Shown piece after piece: positions 42,944 through 52,089 of a stretch of 64,000 bases of DNA. The position numbers and the translations under genes are program-made. The DNA comes from Nocardia concava NBRC 100430 (GTDB lineage Bacteria; Actinomycetota; Actinomycetes; Mycobacteriales; Mycobacteriaceae). The notes beneath the pieces are model-generated. The model saw nothing but the letters and a program-made list of their open reading frames with translations, ran no database searches and was not told where the DNA came from. The stretch's first letter is position 1. Each line of letters starts with the position of its first letter. Where the stretch lies: positions 1 through 64,000 of the forward strand of contig NZ_BAFX01000204.1 in the NCBI RefSeq assembly GCF_000308815.1. Direction: 5' to 3'.

Positions 42944-42993
42944 TTCCGGCCGGTCGGCGGGTATCCGGGCCTTCGAGCACGGTCCTAGGCTCG
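42944..42993 (+). promoter_or_regulatory. Promoter candidate for first MspA-like porin gene
   Basis: TTCCGGCCGGTCGGCGG (42944-42960) is followed by CCTAGGCTCG (42984-42993). The identical 17-mer occurs at 44674-44690 with CCTACGATCG at the same distance (44714-44723). The second element resembles a -10 box. A leader of ~95 bases would precede the start at 43091. Confidence 0.5.
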
Positions 42994-43090
42994 CTGCGAA
43001 TCGCGGTCCGCACGCCATCTTCGACGGGCCGCGATTCGTCCCAGCGGTGCACAATCCCCGCACCGCTCTCGGTATCTGATGAGGGTAGAA

Positions 43091-43759
43091 ATGAATAGTT
43101 TTCGCACGGACAAGTGCGGTCTACGAGCTGCCGGGCTCGGTGCCGCCGCAGCCGTGGCCATGGGTCTGTCGTCCACGGGCGCGGCACACGCCGACACCTT
43201 CGTGCCGCTGCCGGACGGGCAGCGGGTCGGTCCGGGGGTGACGATCACCCGCACGGGCGAGCACGCGGTGATCTCGCCGTCGCTCTCGGCCAACGGCGCC
43301 GGGCGCGTGGCCTGGCTTTCGGGCATTGTGGCCGCCGAGGTCACCGCGACCCCGGAGGGCACGGCCGGACCGAACAACGGCGCCACCAACGCGCCGGGCA
43401 CCAATAACTCCTCCACGCACGGTATTTCGCGTATCAGCGCCGGCTACATCGTGGGCTGCCAGGTCAGCATCGGTGAGGATGCCATCTCGGCCGGGGTTTC
43501 GGGCAGTGTCAGCCTCAACTCCGTGGGTGCGGGCGGGTCGCTCGGGCTCAAGCTCGGGCCGGGTCAGGTGGCCTTCGTCGGGGTCGAGGGCAAGGACATC
43601 CCCAAGGCGGGTACCTACTCCCTCGAATACCGTGACGTCGAACTGCAGATTCAGGGCTGCGCGGGCTATGCGCAGGCACGTTCCTATGCCGTGGTGGAGA
43701 TCATCGGCGACAACTACTCCAAGACCAGCCTCTACGGGCAGCCGTTCAGTATCGGCTGA
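43091..43759 (+). CDS. MspA family porin
   Basis: A 222-residue exported protein. The signal peptide ends AHA-DTFVPLPDG; the mature start DTFVPLPDG is a hallmark of the MspA family. ISPSLSANGAGRVAWLSGIV, SAGYIVGCQVSIG and the terminal GQPFSIG follow. MspA porins form octameric water-filled channels in the mycolic-acid outer membrane for small hydrophilic solutes. The ATG at 43091 has GAGGG well placed; another in-frame ATG is four codons earlier. It is the first of a tandem pair of equal length. Confidence 0.92.
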   Translation: MNSFRTDKCGLRAAGLGAAAAVAMGLSSTGAAHADTFVPLPDGQRVGPGVTITRTGEHAVISPSLSANGAGRVAWLSGIVAAEVTATPEGTAGPNNGATNAPGTNNSSTHGISRISAGYIVGCQVSIGEDAISAGVSGSVSLNSVGAGGSLGLKLGPGQVAFVGVEGKDIPKAGTYSLEYRDVELQIQGCAGYAQARSYAVVEIIGDNYSKTSLYGQPFSIG

Positions 43760-43825
43760 CTTTCGGCCAGAGAAGCCAATTCATCTCTCGCGTAAGCGAA
43801 TTCGAAACCACCCTTGAGGAAAGTC

Positions 43826-44494
43826 ATGAGTATCCGTAAGACCATGGTGCGGGTCGCCGGCGCGGGCGCCGCGGCTACCGCTGCCCTGGGCCTGTTCTCC
43901 ACCGGCGCCGCCAACGCCGACACCTTCGTCCCGCTGCCCGGCGGCGAGCTCACCCAGACCCTGTCCGACGGCACCGTGGTGACGGTCCGCCTGGTCGGCG
44001 AGTCCGCCACCATCAGCCCGTCCATGGGCGCCACCCCGGTGCACCGCAACGCCTGGGTGTCGGCGTCGGCGCAGGTCGAGCTGTCGGGGCCGAATGCCAA
44101 CGGCGGCAAGATCTATCCCGGTTACGTCGTCGCCTGCCAGGTCACCATCAACGGCGGCGGCGTGAACGGCGGCGTCGACGCCAAGTCCGACTGGGAGGGC
44201 AAGAAACCGGAGATCGGCGGCAAGGCCGGCGGCAACCTGTCCCTCGGCCCCGGCCAAGCCAGGGCCGTGTACCTGCTCGACGAGGAAGAAGCCGACGACT
44301 TCGGCAAGGAATCGCACAACACTCGCAACAAGTTCAAAGGCACCAGCGGCAGCGTCACCTGGGCCGATTCGACGATCGGCGTCAACGGCTGCGGCGGGTA
44401 CGCCCAGGCCCGCGCCTTCGTGCGGGTGAAAGTCTCGACCACCAACGTCAATTCCGTGGTGACCCTGTGGGGTCAGCCCTTCAGCCTCGGCTGA
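43826..44494 (+). CDS. MspA family porin (second tandem copy)
   Basis: A 222-residue paralogue of the preceding gene with the same plan: signal peptide ending NA-DTFVPLPGG, SATISPSMGATPVHRNAWVS, GYVVACQVTI and the terminal GQPFSLG. The middle part is richer in Lys/Glu/Asp (DEEEADDFGKES), so pore charge may differ between the two porins. GAGGAAAG precedes the ATG at 43826. It is followed by a hairpin with a T-run, which closes the two-gene transcript. Confidence 0.92.
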   Translation: MSIRKTMVRVAGAGAAATAALGLFSTGAANADTFVPLPGGELTQTLSDGTVVTVRLVGESATISPSMGATPVHRNAWVSASAQVELSGPNANGGKIYPGYVVACQVTINGGGVNGGVDAKSDWEGKKPEIGGKAGGNLSLGPGQARAVYLLDEEEADDFGKESHNTRNKFKGTSGSVTWADSTIGVNGCGGYAQARAFVRVKVSTTNVNSVVTLWGQPFSLG

Positions 44495-44567
44495 GCGGAA
44501 TCCGACGTTGACCGACCCGGTGGCATCCGCAGCCACCGGAACCCGGTGGCCTCCCCAGTCCACCGGC

Positions 44568-44623
44568 GGCGGCGAGCACCCGGCATCCCATTCCCTCGCC
44601 CGGGTACTCGCCGCCATCTTTTT
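44568..44623 (+). terminator. Rho-independent-like terminator after porin pair
   Basis: GGCGGCGAG (44568-44576) pairs with CTCGCCGCC (44607-44615), with further pairing inside. It is followed by TTTTT at 44619-44623. It lies 74 bp after the second porin stop. Confidence 0.75.
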
Positions 44624-44673
44624 CCGTCCCATCGCGCTCCGGGCCGACGCGAAACCCGCTGAAAGACGGGTGG

Positions 44674-44926
44674 TTCCGGCCGGTCGGCGGATGGTCGACC
44701 GACACCGCACCTGCCTACGATCGTTGTGATCGCGGCGTCGCCACCCGCAAGCCGTGATCGGCTCACCGCCCGCAGGGTATGACCACCGCCATCAGTCGCA
44801 TGGCGACCCCGCGGGGCAATCGCTCAGGATCGAGTGAAGCGAATCCAACGGTGACCACGCGGTGGCCCCGGCAGGCCACCCGGATGCGGCGAGTACCCGG
44901 CACCCCTCACCCGAGTACTCGCCGCC
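44674..44926 (+). other. Ghost of a third porin unit: promoter and terminator without a gene
   Basis: This stretch begins with the same promoter sequence as porin 1 (17-mer at 44674, CCTACGATCG at 44714). It ends with a diverged copy of the porin 2 terminator region: GCGGCGAGTAC at 44886 pairs with GTACTCGCCGC at 44915. Only ~160 bp lie between them and no coding remains. A third tandem porin gene has probably been lost. The rest of the gap to 45064 shows no gene. Confidence 0.5.
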
Positions 44927-45064
44927 TCACCACCGGTCAGTCCAACCGTTCGAAGTGAGATCCATTCGGCCGATGACGGCGGCTTCGCCGTTCGGCGAGG
45001 CCGGTCCCGGAATGACATAGTCGATGCCACTCCGTCGATTCCGTTGCGAGACAATGTAAATACG

Positions 45065-45104
45065 CGAATTGGTCCTGTCCGGATATCCGGACAGGACCAA
45101 TTCG
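45065..45104. repeat. Perfect 40-bp palindrome after a small exported-protein gene
   Basis: The 20 bases from 45065 (CGAATTGGTCCTGTCCGGAT) are exactly complementary to 45085-45104, with no loop. It lies 17 bp past the stop of the minus-strand gene at 45121-45342 and could form a strong terminator or cruciform. No T-run of note follows on either strand. Confidence 0.85.
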
Positions 45105-45120
45105 GTGGTCGAGCGTTGAA

Positions 45121-45342
45121 TCAGCCGTGCACCCAGAACAGGTCGGCGCTCTGGTCATTCGGATCCGGGTCGACGCACACGATCGGAGTGCCCCAGGGGT
45201 CCTCTGCGCGCGCACCGGATTCATGACACGCATCACCGATGTGGATCTCGTCCGGCCAGGCCGAGGCCGGCGCGGCGAGGCCGACCGTGACCGCGGTGAG
45301 GCCGGCACCGACCACCAGCGCACCGAGCAAGCGTTTCTTCAT
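45121..45342 (-). CDS. Small exported protein with one Cys pair
   Basis: A 73-residue precursor. A Lys/Arg start and hydrophobic core (LLGALVVGAGLTAVTVGLAA) end in ASA-WPDE, a signal peptidase I site. The ~45-residue mature protein is acidic, with two Cys (GDACHESG and PIVCVDPD) likely to form a disulfide, and ends DLFWVHG. GGAGA precedes the ATG. It lies between the porin cluster and a membrane protein gene. I do not recognise a family. Confidence 0.75.
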   Translation of the reverse strand: MKKRLLGALVVGAGLTAVTVGLAAPASAWPDEIHIGDACHESGARAEDPWGTPIVCVDPDPNDQSADLFWVHG

Positions 45343-45565
45343 CGTTGGGGTCTCCTTCAGGAATCCGTTCGTGAACTGGATCAACCGTATGGACCCGTCC
45401 CCATGGTCGCTACGCTCGCACGACCGAAGTCGTCCAGCCGATCGGTTGGATCCGATCTGTCCGACATCCAGCCGACCGGCGGACAAATCCCCCCGTTCGG
45501 GGGCGATAAACCGCCATGAGGCGTTCTTGTCGCGTCCCATCGAACTGCCATAGCGTCAGTTCTCC

Positions 45566-47821
45566 GTGAATAGCAGCGCCGAGGTCGAATCCCGAAGTGA
45601 CAGCAGCGATATCCGCATGTGGGGAATGCTCACCGCACTCGGGGTCGTCGCCGGATATCTCGTGGTGCTGCTCGCGAATGCCCGGCATTACTTCACCGAC
45701 GACACCGAAACGCAATACGCGCCGATGTGGGTGCTGCTCGGGACGCAACTGCGCGAGGGACGGTTCCCGGCTCTGGTGCCGTGGGAGTGGATGGCGGGGA
45801 ACTACACGCTGGAGGAAGCCGCGCTGCTGAATCCGCCACAACTGCTGATCTATCTCCTGGCGCCGTCGGTGGACAATCTCGCGGTCTACGCCACCATCGT
45901 GAAGCTGGTCTTCTCGGTCATCGCGGGGCTCGGGGTCTATCGGATCTGCCTGGCGTACGGTGCGAGACCGGCGTGGGGAGCCGTTGCGGGCGTGGCGTTT
46001 CCGCTGAGCGGATGGTTCCTGTTCTTCGACCAGGCGAGCTGGTTCACCTCACAGACCGGGACCGCCTGGCTGCTGCACGCGTGGGCGTCGGCGGCACGCT
46101 ACGCGCGCGGGCGGAGCGGGCCGATTCCAGTGTTCACCTTCCTCTGGCTGGCATTGACGATTCAGTACGTATTTCCCGGAGTGGAAGCCGCGCTGATGAT
46201 TCTGGCGGTGATAGCCGGGGAGGTCATCCATCAGAAGAGCTGGGCGGGGCCGCTGCGACTGGCACTGGCTTCCGGGTGCGCGGGACTCGCGGGGCTGATC
46301 GCGAACCTGCCGCTGCTGCTGTCCTCACAGGTGACCTGGCGTGGGAATGCGCGTATCCGCAACGAGTCCTTCCTGACCGTGCCGTGGTCGGAGTCGCTGA
46401 ACGCCAGCCTGCCCAGCACCACACCGGCTTTCGAGGGCTGGTGGGGTTTCGTCCAACCGTTGCCCATGGTGTACATCGCCTGGTTCCTGGTTCCCGCGCT
46501 CGCCTTCATCGATTGGCCCGCGGTGTGCCGAAATGCCCGCGAATACAGCGGGATCGCTCTCTTCGCCGGCGGCATGCTGATGTGGACGGCCGGACCGGGC
46601 GCGGTGGGCCCGCTGCGTTGGCCGGCCCGAGTGCTGCCGATGGTGGCGGTCGGCCTGCTCGTGCTGGTGTGCGTATTACTCAGCCGCCATGGCGATTTCA
46701 GCGCCGCGCGACGTCGGCGGATCGCGGCCGCGGTCCTGATCGGGGTGCTGTTGGTGCGCTCGTTCTCGGCCGCGCCGGATCTGTGGCCGCGGCACCTGAT
46801 CGCGGCGGCCGCGGTGGCCGCCCTCGGTGCGGGCGTGCTGTGGGCCGCCCGCTCGAGGGGCATCGCGCTCGCCTGCACGCTGACCGTCCTGGCTATGTTC
46901 CCCATCGCCTTCGCCCAGGTGAAAGCCGCGCCCGAGACACCGATGTCCTACCACTTCCCCGAGAAGCGCTCGGACATGTCCGCCGCCTTCCCCGAATTCC
47001 CCGGTCTCACACTGCAACTCGCGGACCGCGCCCTCATCGCCCCCGCCGACAAGAGCCTCGACCGCGCCTACGGCTCGCTCGCCATCGGCAGCTACGCCAA
47101 GGCCGTCGGCCGCCGCTATGTCAACGCCTACACCCCCGTCGGCCACGCCGCCTTCAGCGCCCTGCTGTGCATGTCCTGGGACGGCAGTACCTGCCCCGAC
47201 GCCCTCCGCCGCATTTTCGACACCGAACCCTCCACCGGCGCAAGGGTTGTCGACCTGATGAAGGTCGATCGCGTAGTCCTGCACCGCGCCCAGTACCCCA
47301 ACGCCGGCGCCGAACCCGCGCCCTCCGGCTGGAAGTGGGTGCCCTGCCCGGGCCACGAACGCTTCATCGCCGTCCTGGAACGCGAAACCGGTCCGATCTC
47401 CGAGACGAACGGCGCCATCGCCCACACGAAGAATGTCACCGTCGCCGAGGCATCCGCCGATGGCTCCACCGCCACGGCCCGCGTCACCTCCAAATCCGGC
47501 GGCCGCATCGTCTTCTCTCGCCTCGCCTGGCCCGGCTACCGAATCACCCTGAACGGCACGGAAATCCCGCACACCACCGTCTCCGGAGCCTTCCTCACCG
47601 TGGACATCCCCGCCAGGACCGACCACGCCGCCCTGTCCCTCACCTGGATACCTCCCGGCTGGGAGTTCGGCCTCGCCACCGCCACCGCCGGACTGATCGG
47701 GCTCGGCTTCCTGCACCGGGCTCACCTCCGCACCCGCCGACGCGCCCGAATCTCCCCATCCCGCACGATAAGCCGCCCCGCACCGGTCACCTGCCCGCCC
47801 GCGCATGTGAATGCTGGATGA
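45566..47821 (+). CDS. Large polytopic membrane protein, YfhO/GT-C-like
   Basis: A 751-residue protein with about 12 membrane helices in the first ~480 residues and a C-terminal extracytoplasmic beta-rich domain, then one more helix (~705-725). An early loop with DDTETQYAPMWVLLGTQLRE and EWMAGNYTLEEAALLNPPQL recalls GT-C glycosyltransferases and YfhO-type proteins, whose first loop holds an acidic pair. The tail domain (VTVAEASADGSTATARVTSK, FSRLAWPGYRITLNG) resembles the C-terminal domain of YfhO. A role in glycosylating envelope polymers is plausible but inferred. The start is GTG 45566; the next start candidates lie well inside. Confidence 0.75.
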   Translation: MNSSAEVESRSDSSDIRMWGMLTALGVVAGYLVVLLANARHYFTDDTETQYAPMWVLLGTQLREGRFPALVPWEWMAGNYTLEEAALLNPPQLLIYLLAPSVDNLAVYATIVKLVFSVIAGLGVYRICLAYGARPAWGAVAGVAFPLSGWFLFFDQASWFTSQTGTAWLLHAWASAARYARGRSGPIPVFTFLWLALTIQYVFPGVEAALMILAVIAGEVIHQKSWAGPLRLALASGCAGLAGLIANLPLLLSSQVTWRGNARIRNESFLTVPWSESLNASLPSTTPAFEGWWGFVQPLPMVYIAWFLVPALAFIDWPAVCRNAREYSGIALFAGGMLMWTAGPGAVGPLRWPARVLPMVAVGLLVLVCVLLSRHGDFSAARRRRIAAAVLIGVLLVRSFSAAPDLWPRHLIAAAAVAALGAGVLWAARSRGIALACTLTVLAMFPIAFAQVKAAPETPMSYHFPEKRSDMSAAFPEFPGLTLQLADRALIAPADKSLDRAYGSLAIGSYAKAVGRRYVNAYTPVGHAAFSALLCMSWDGSTCPDALRRIFDTEPSTGARVVDLMKVDRVVLHRAQYPNAGAEPAPSGWKWVPCPGHERFIAVLERETGPISETNGAIAHTKNVTVAEASADGSTATARVTSKSGGRIVFSRLAWPGYRITLNGTEIPHTTVSGAFLTVDIPARTDHAALSLTWIPPGWEFGLATATAGLIGLGFLHRAHLRTRRRARISPSRTISRPAPVTCPPAHVNAG

Positions 47822-47827
47822 ACGCTT

Positions 47828-47858
47828 GTTTCGTAACACGCCAAACCATGGACGAAAC
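47828..47858. promoter_or_regulatory. Candidate RpiR operator GTTTCGT-N17-ACGAAAC
   Basis: A perfect 7-bp inverted repeat lies in the short gap before the phosphonate-type operon. A TAGATT -10-like box (47874-47879) ends five bases before GTG 47885, so the message may be leaderless and the operator would cover the upstream promoter region. The RpiR regulator is the last gene of the operon. Confidence 0.45.
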
Positions 47859-47884
47859 GACCATGGGGTGGCTAGATTTCTGGT

Positions 47885-48577
47885 GTGCTCCCGCCGCGAA
47901 CCCTGGTTATCGATTTCGACGGCACGATCTGCCTCGGTGACGATCCCGTGTGGAGCTATGCCCGGTACATCGCCGCACGCGCCAGCGAAACCCTGTCCGC
48001 GCGTATCGAATCCGAGCTGCGTGATTTCCTGGCGGGCCGGATCGACGGCTATCCGGACGGCTACTACTTCGTGCAGGCCCTCGGGGCGGCGGAACTCGAT
48101 CCCGCCGCGCTGAACGAGTGCTACCACGCCAGCCGCGCCGACCTGGCCGCCGGAATCCTGTCGGTGCACGCCCCCGCCGGGCTCCGCGAGTTCCTCACCG
48201 GTCTGCCCACACGCGCGGTACTGGTCACCAACGCGCCGAAACCGGGCGTGCTGGAGACCCTCGACGTCCTCGGCCTCACCGGCGTCTTCGACGAGATCGT
48301 CACCGACGCGGGCAAACCCGACGGCCTACGCGGCATCGTCGCAGACCTGCTCGGCGACGGTGACCCGGCCAGCCTGATGTCGATCGGCGATATCTGGGCC
48401 AACGACCTGCACATCCCGCACGAGATGGGTTGCGCCACCGCCCATATCGACCGCTTCGGCCGCGGCGGCGGCAGTCCCGACCTGTCGGGGCCCGGCTTCG
48501 AGGCGCTGTACTCCCGAATTTCCCGCTGGACCACCGGGTCCGATGCCCAGCGGTCGGCAATGAAGAAGGAACCATGA
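47885..48577 (+). CDS. HAD family hydrolase
   Basis: A 230-residue HAD phosphatase. Motif I DFDGTICLGDD has the two catalytic Asp, motif II is VLVTNAP, motif III is the Lys region AGKPDG, and motif IV is SIGDIWANDLHIP. The insert cap is small and helical. It opens an operon with a phosphonate/phosphate-ester type transporter, so it probably removes phosphate from an imported phosphorylated compound or its product. It overlaps phnD by ATGA. Confidence 0.9.
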   Translation: MLPPRTLVIDFDGTICLGDDPVWSYARYIAARASETLSARIESELRDFLAGRIDGYPDGYYFVQALGAAELDPAALNECYHASRADLAAGILSVHAPAGLREFLTGLPTRAVLVTNAPKPGVLETLDVLGLTGVFDEIVTDAGKPDGLRGIVADLLGDGDPASLMSIGDIWANDLHIPHEMGCATAHIDRFGRGGGSPDLSGPGFEALYSRISRWTTGSDAQRSAMKKEP

Positions 48578-49593
48578 ACGTTCGGCACCGAATCCCCTGT
48601 CTCGTCGCAGCACTCGCCACCGCGTCGGCACTGCTGTCCGGTTGTGGCGCACACGAATCCACGACGGCCACCACCGGTTCCGGTACGGCCCCGAACGCCT
48701 GCACAGGAACTGCCGAGGCGAACGCGGCCGCACCCACCAAGCTCACCCTCGCGCTGGTGCCCTCCGGCGACGCCAACAAGCTGGTGCAGAGCGTGAAACC
48801 GTTGGAAGAGGCGCTCACCGCGCGCCTGGGCATTCCGGTGAAGGGCGTGATCACCCAGGACTATCAGGCCGCCGTCGAGGCGATCGGCGCCGGGCAAGCC
48901 CAGATCGCCATGCTGCCGCCCCTGCAGATGGTGCAGGCCTGCCTGCGGTATCAGGCGGTACCGTCACTGCAGAGCGTGCGGGCGGGCAAGATCACCTACG
49001 CGGCCCAGTTCTACACCAACAATCCGTCGAAGTATTGCGCCGACGCCCCCGCGCCCGACAGCAAGGGCCTGCTGTACTGCAACGGCACCGCGCCCGGCAA
49101 CGGACCCAAGGGCCTCGACACGATCGCCAAGATCAAGGGCACGAAAATGGTTGCGCTGGAATCTGGTTCGTCGGCGGGATACATCTATCCGGCGGCGGCG
49201 CTGAAGGCCGCGGGGCTGGATATCCGCAATGACACCGAGCTCACCCGGGTCGGCAGCCACCCGGCCGCCGTGCAGGCGGTGCTCAAGGGCGACGACGAGG
49301 TCGGCGTCTCCTACTGGGATGCCCGCACCACGCTGCTGAAGGACACCCCGGATGTGAAGACCAAGCTCGTCGTCTTCGCGCTCACCGACGAGGTGCCCAA
49401 TGACGGCGTATCGATCACGAGCAAACTGAACTCCGAGTGGCAGAACAAGATTCGCCAAGCGATGCTGGACTACGCGGGCACACCCGAAGGCGTGCAGGCG
49501 CTCACCGATATCTATCAGATCACCGGACTGAAGCCCGCCGACCCGGCCGCGCTGATGCAGGCCAAGACGACGGCGGACTCGATCGGCAAGTAG
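48574..49593 (+). CDS. phnD: Phosphonate/phosphite-type ABC substrate-binding lipoprotein
   Basis: A 339-residue PhnD-family protein. The signal peptide ends in lipobox LSGC (Cys24). The mature part shows the family hallmarks: LALVPSGDANKLVQSVKPLE, QAQIAMLPPLQM, MVALESGSSAGYIYPAAALK and VGVSYWDARTTL. Ligands of this family are oxyanions such as phosphonates, phosphite or phosphate esters; four Cys and a long Ala/Thr linker are not typical. GAAGGA precedes the ATG. Confidence 0.92.
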   Translation: MNVRHRIPCLVAALATASALLSGCGAHESTTATTGSGTAPNACTGTAEANAAAPTKLTLALVPSGDANKLVQSVKPLEEALTARLGIPVKGVITQDYQAAVEAIGAGQAQIAMLPPLQMVQACLRYQAVPSLQSVRAGKITYAAQFYTNNPSKYCADAPAPDSKGLLYCNGTAPGNGPKGLDTIAKIKGTKMVALESGSSAGYIYPAAALKAAGLDIRNDTELTRVGSHPAAVQAVLKGDDEVGVSYWDARTTLLKDTPDVKTKLVVFALTDEVPNDGVSITSKLNSEWQNKIRQAMLDYAGTPEGVQALTDIYQITGLKPADPAALMQAKTTADSIGK

Positions 49594-49625
49594 GCCCGAT
49601 CCTTCGGTAAGGGAGTCACCGGCGC

Positions 49626-50438
49626 ATGAACACCTCCGATGCCGCGGGCATCGTCCTCGACGATATCTGCGTGCGCTACCCCAACGGCTATACCGGCCTG
49701 GACGGCGTGAGCCTGTCGATCGCACCGGGCGAGATGGTCGCCGTGGTCGGCTTGTCCGGCGCGGGCAAATCCACGCTCATCCGGGCGGTCAACGGGCTCG
49801 TTCCGGCCACCTCCGGCCGGATCACCGTGGGCCAGCGGACTTTGCGATCCTCGGACGGAAAGATGCTGCACGGCAGGGAGCTTCGCGACCTGCGCGCCGA
49901 CGTGGGGATGATCTTCCAGAGCTTCAACCTGGCCCAGCGCACCACCGTGCTCAACAATGTGCTGATGGGGCGCCTACACGACACCCCGACCTGGCGCAGC
50001 CTGCTCGGCGCGTGGCGGGCCGAAGATGTCGAGCTGGCGATGCGGGCGCTGGTACGCGTCGAGATCGTCGCCAAGGCCTACCAGCGGGCCGCGAACCTCT
50101 CCGGCGGCCAGCAGCAGCGGGTCGCCATCGCCCGTACCCTGGCCCAGCAGCCGAAGGTGATCCTCGCCGACGAGCCGGTCGCCTCGCTCGACCCGCCCAC
50201 CTCACACGTCGTCATGCGGGACCTGCAACGGATCAACGCCGACCTCGGCATCACCGTCGTCGTGAACCTGCACTTCCTGGACCTGGCCCGCCGCTACAGC
50301 GACCGGCTGATCGGACTGCGGGAGGGCCGGGTGGTCTTCGACGGTCCCGCCGCGGCCGCCGACGAGACCGTGTTCGAACGCATCTACGGCCGCTCGCTCA
50401 CCGGCGAGGACGTGATGGACGCGAAAGCGGAACTATGA
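49626..50438 (+). CDS. phnC: Phosphonate-type ABC transporter ATP-binding protein
   Basis: A 270-residue ATPase. Walker A is GLSGAGKST, the signature is LSGGQQQRVAIAR, Walker B is VILADEPVASLDP and the switch His is in VVNLHFLDLA. The N-terminal ICVRYPNGYTGLDGV start and overall length are typical of PhnC. GGGAG lies upstream of the ATG. It ends overlapping phnE by ATGA. Confidence 0.95.
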   Translation: MNTSDAAGIVLDDICVRYPNGYTGLDGVSLSIAPGEMVAVVGLSGAGKSTLIRAVNGLVPATSGRITVGQRTLRSSDGKMLHGRELRDLRADVGMIFQSFNLAQRTTVLNNVLMGRLHDTPTWRSLLGAWRAEDVELAMRALVRVEIVAKAYQRAANLSGGQQQRVAIARTLAQQPKVILADEPVASLDPPTSHVVMRDLQRINADLGITVVVNLHFLDLARRYSDRLIGLREGRVVFDGPAAAADETVFERIYGRSLTGEDVMDAKAEL

Positions 50439-51226
50439 CAGTCGATTCCGTACGTCCGCACAAGCCCCGCACCGCCTGGCGGGGCTGGGCGGTGTTCGCC
50501 GTCGTCCTGGCGGCCACGGCGGCCTCCTGGATCGGGGTGCAGGGCAATCTGTCCGACATCATCGCCAACTGGCGCAACGGATCCGCGAAGATCGGGGAAC
50601 TGCTGCAGCCGGACTACTGGTTCTTCCCCGAGACCGTGGCACCGTTGCTCGAGACACTGCAGATGGCGATCATCGCGACCGCGGTCAGCGCGCTGATCTC
50701 GTTTCCGCTGAGCTTTCTCGCCTCCCGTATCACCAATCCGAACGCCGGGCGGCTCGGCGCGGTTCGCCTGGTGATGAACGTGATTCGCGCGATCCCGGAC
50801 CTGATGTCGGCAGCGGTACTGGTGTCGATGGTCGGCATCGGGGCGCTGCCGGGCATTCTCGCGCTCGTGCTGTTCAATCTGGGCATCCTGGTGAAACTGG
50901 TGTCGGAGGCCCTCGATGCCGTCGAGCGCGGCGGGCAGGAGGCGGCCCTCGCCGCGGGCGCCACCTACACCCAGGCCAACCGGGCCGCGATCATGCCGGA
51001 CATCCTGCCCGCCTTCGCTTCTCACACGCTGTACGTGCTGGAGACGAACGTGCGCTCCTCGGCGGTGCTGGGGCTCGTCGGCGCGGGCGGGCTCGGGATG
51101 CTGATCGACGAGGTGCGCAGCTTCTACCGGTATCACGAGCTGTCACTGATCATTCTGGAGATCCTGGTCGTCGTGGTGGCCATCGAGGCCGTGTCGGTGC
51201 AGGTTCGGAAGAGGCTGCTGGCATGA
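50435..51226 (+). CDS. phnE: Phosphonate-type ABC transporter permease 1
   Basis: A 263-residue permease with about six membrane helices. The PhnE signature EAALAAGATYTQANRAAIMP is the ATPase-docking loop, and TLYVLETNVRSSAVLGLVGA is the conserved C-terminal stretch. It overlaps the preceding and following genes by four bases each. Confidence 0.94.
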   Translation: MTVDSVRPHKPRTAWRGWAVFAVVLAATAASWIGVQGNLSDIIANWRNGSAKIGELLQPDYWFFPETVAPLLETLQMAIIATAVSALISFPLSFLASRITNPNAGRLGAVRLVMNVIRAIPDLMSAAVLVSMVGIGALPGILALVLFNLGILVKLVSEALDAVERGGQEAALAAGATYTQANRAAIMPDILPAFASHTLYVLETNVRSSAVLGLVGAGGLGMLIDEVRSFYRYHELSLIILEILVVVVAIEAVSVQVRKRLLA

Positions 51227-52089
51227 GCGACCCGAACGGCCACGAAGAACCGACGGCAGGTGTCACGACCGCGACCCCCGTGACCACCAAACCCGTTGCG
51301 GTGCGGCCCGATCCGCCCCGGCGCTGGGCGTCACACGCGGCGTGGGTGGCGCTGACGCTGATCGTCCTGGCCGCCGTCGCGCATACGAAGATCAAATGGG
51401 ATCGGCTGGCGGATTTCCCGTCGAGTCTCGTGCACTATCTGCGGCTGATGCTGCTGCCGCCGGACTGGGCCGCGTTCGGCGACGCCTTCGCCGCCACCGC
51501 GAAGTCCGTCGAAATGGCTTGGCTGGGCACGATTCTGGGGATCGTCGTCTCCTTCCCGCTCTCGTTCGCGGCCACATCGATCCTCGCGCCGCTCTGGCTG
51601 CGGCTTCCGCTGCGCGGGGTGTTCGGCCTGCTGCGCGCGGTACCGGAGATCGTGATCGCAGTGGTCATCCTGTCCGTCACCGGACTCACCCCCTTCACCG
51701 GCGCGCTCGCCATCGGCGTGCGCACGATCGGCAGCCTGGGCAAATGGGGCTACGAGGCGATGGAGGCCGCCGACCTCGGCGCCATGGAGGCGGCCCGCAC
51801 CTGCGGTGCCTCGCAGGCGCAGGTGATCCGGTGGGGACTGTGGCCCGCGGTCGCGCCGGCGGTGTTCGCGTTCTGGCTGTACCGCTTCGAGATCAACGTC
51901 CGCGCGTCGGCGATTCTCGGGCTGATCGGTGCCGGCGGCATCGGGTCCATGCTGGTGCAGAATGTGCAGTATCGGAACTGGTCCACGGTGGGCACGCTGT
52001 TCCTGGTGGTGGTGGGAGTGACGATGGTGATAGACCAGATCTCGGGACGCATCCGCACCAAGCTCGTGACCGGCCGGTGGCGGGCGTGA
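51223..52089 (+). CDS. phnE: Phosphonate-type ABC transporter permease 2
   Basis: A 288-residue second PhnE. It has an N-terminal hydrophilic extension (~35 residues), six helices, the docking loop AMEAARTCGASQAQVIRWGL, and FEINVRASAILGLIGAGGIG near the end. Two PhnE proteins in one operon suggest a heterodimeric channel. It ends overlapping the RpiR gene (GTGA). Confidence 0.94.
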   Translation: MSDPNGHEEPTAGVTTATPVTTKPVAVRPDPPRRWASHAAWVALTLIVLAAVAHTKIKWDRLADFPSSLVHYLRLMLLPPDWAAFGDAFAATAKSVEMAWLGTILGIVVSFPLSFAATSILAPLWLRLPLRGVFGLLRAVPEIVIAVVILSVTGLTPFTGALAIGVRTIGSLGKWGYEAMEAADLGAMEAARTCGASQAQVIRWGLWPAVAPAVFAFWLYRFEINVRASAILGLIGAGGIGSMLVQNVQYRNWSTVGTLFLVVVGVTMVIDQISGRIRTKLVTGRWRA

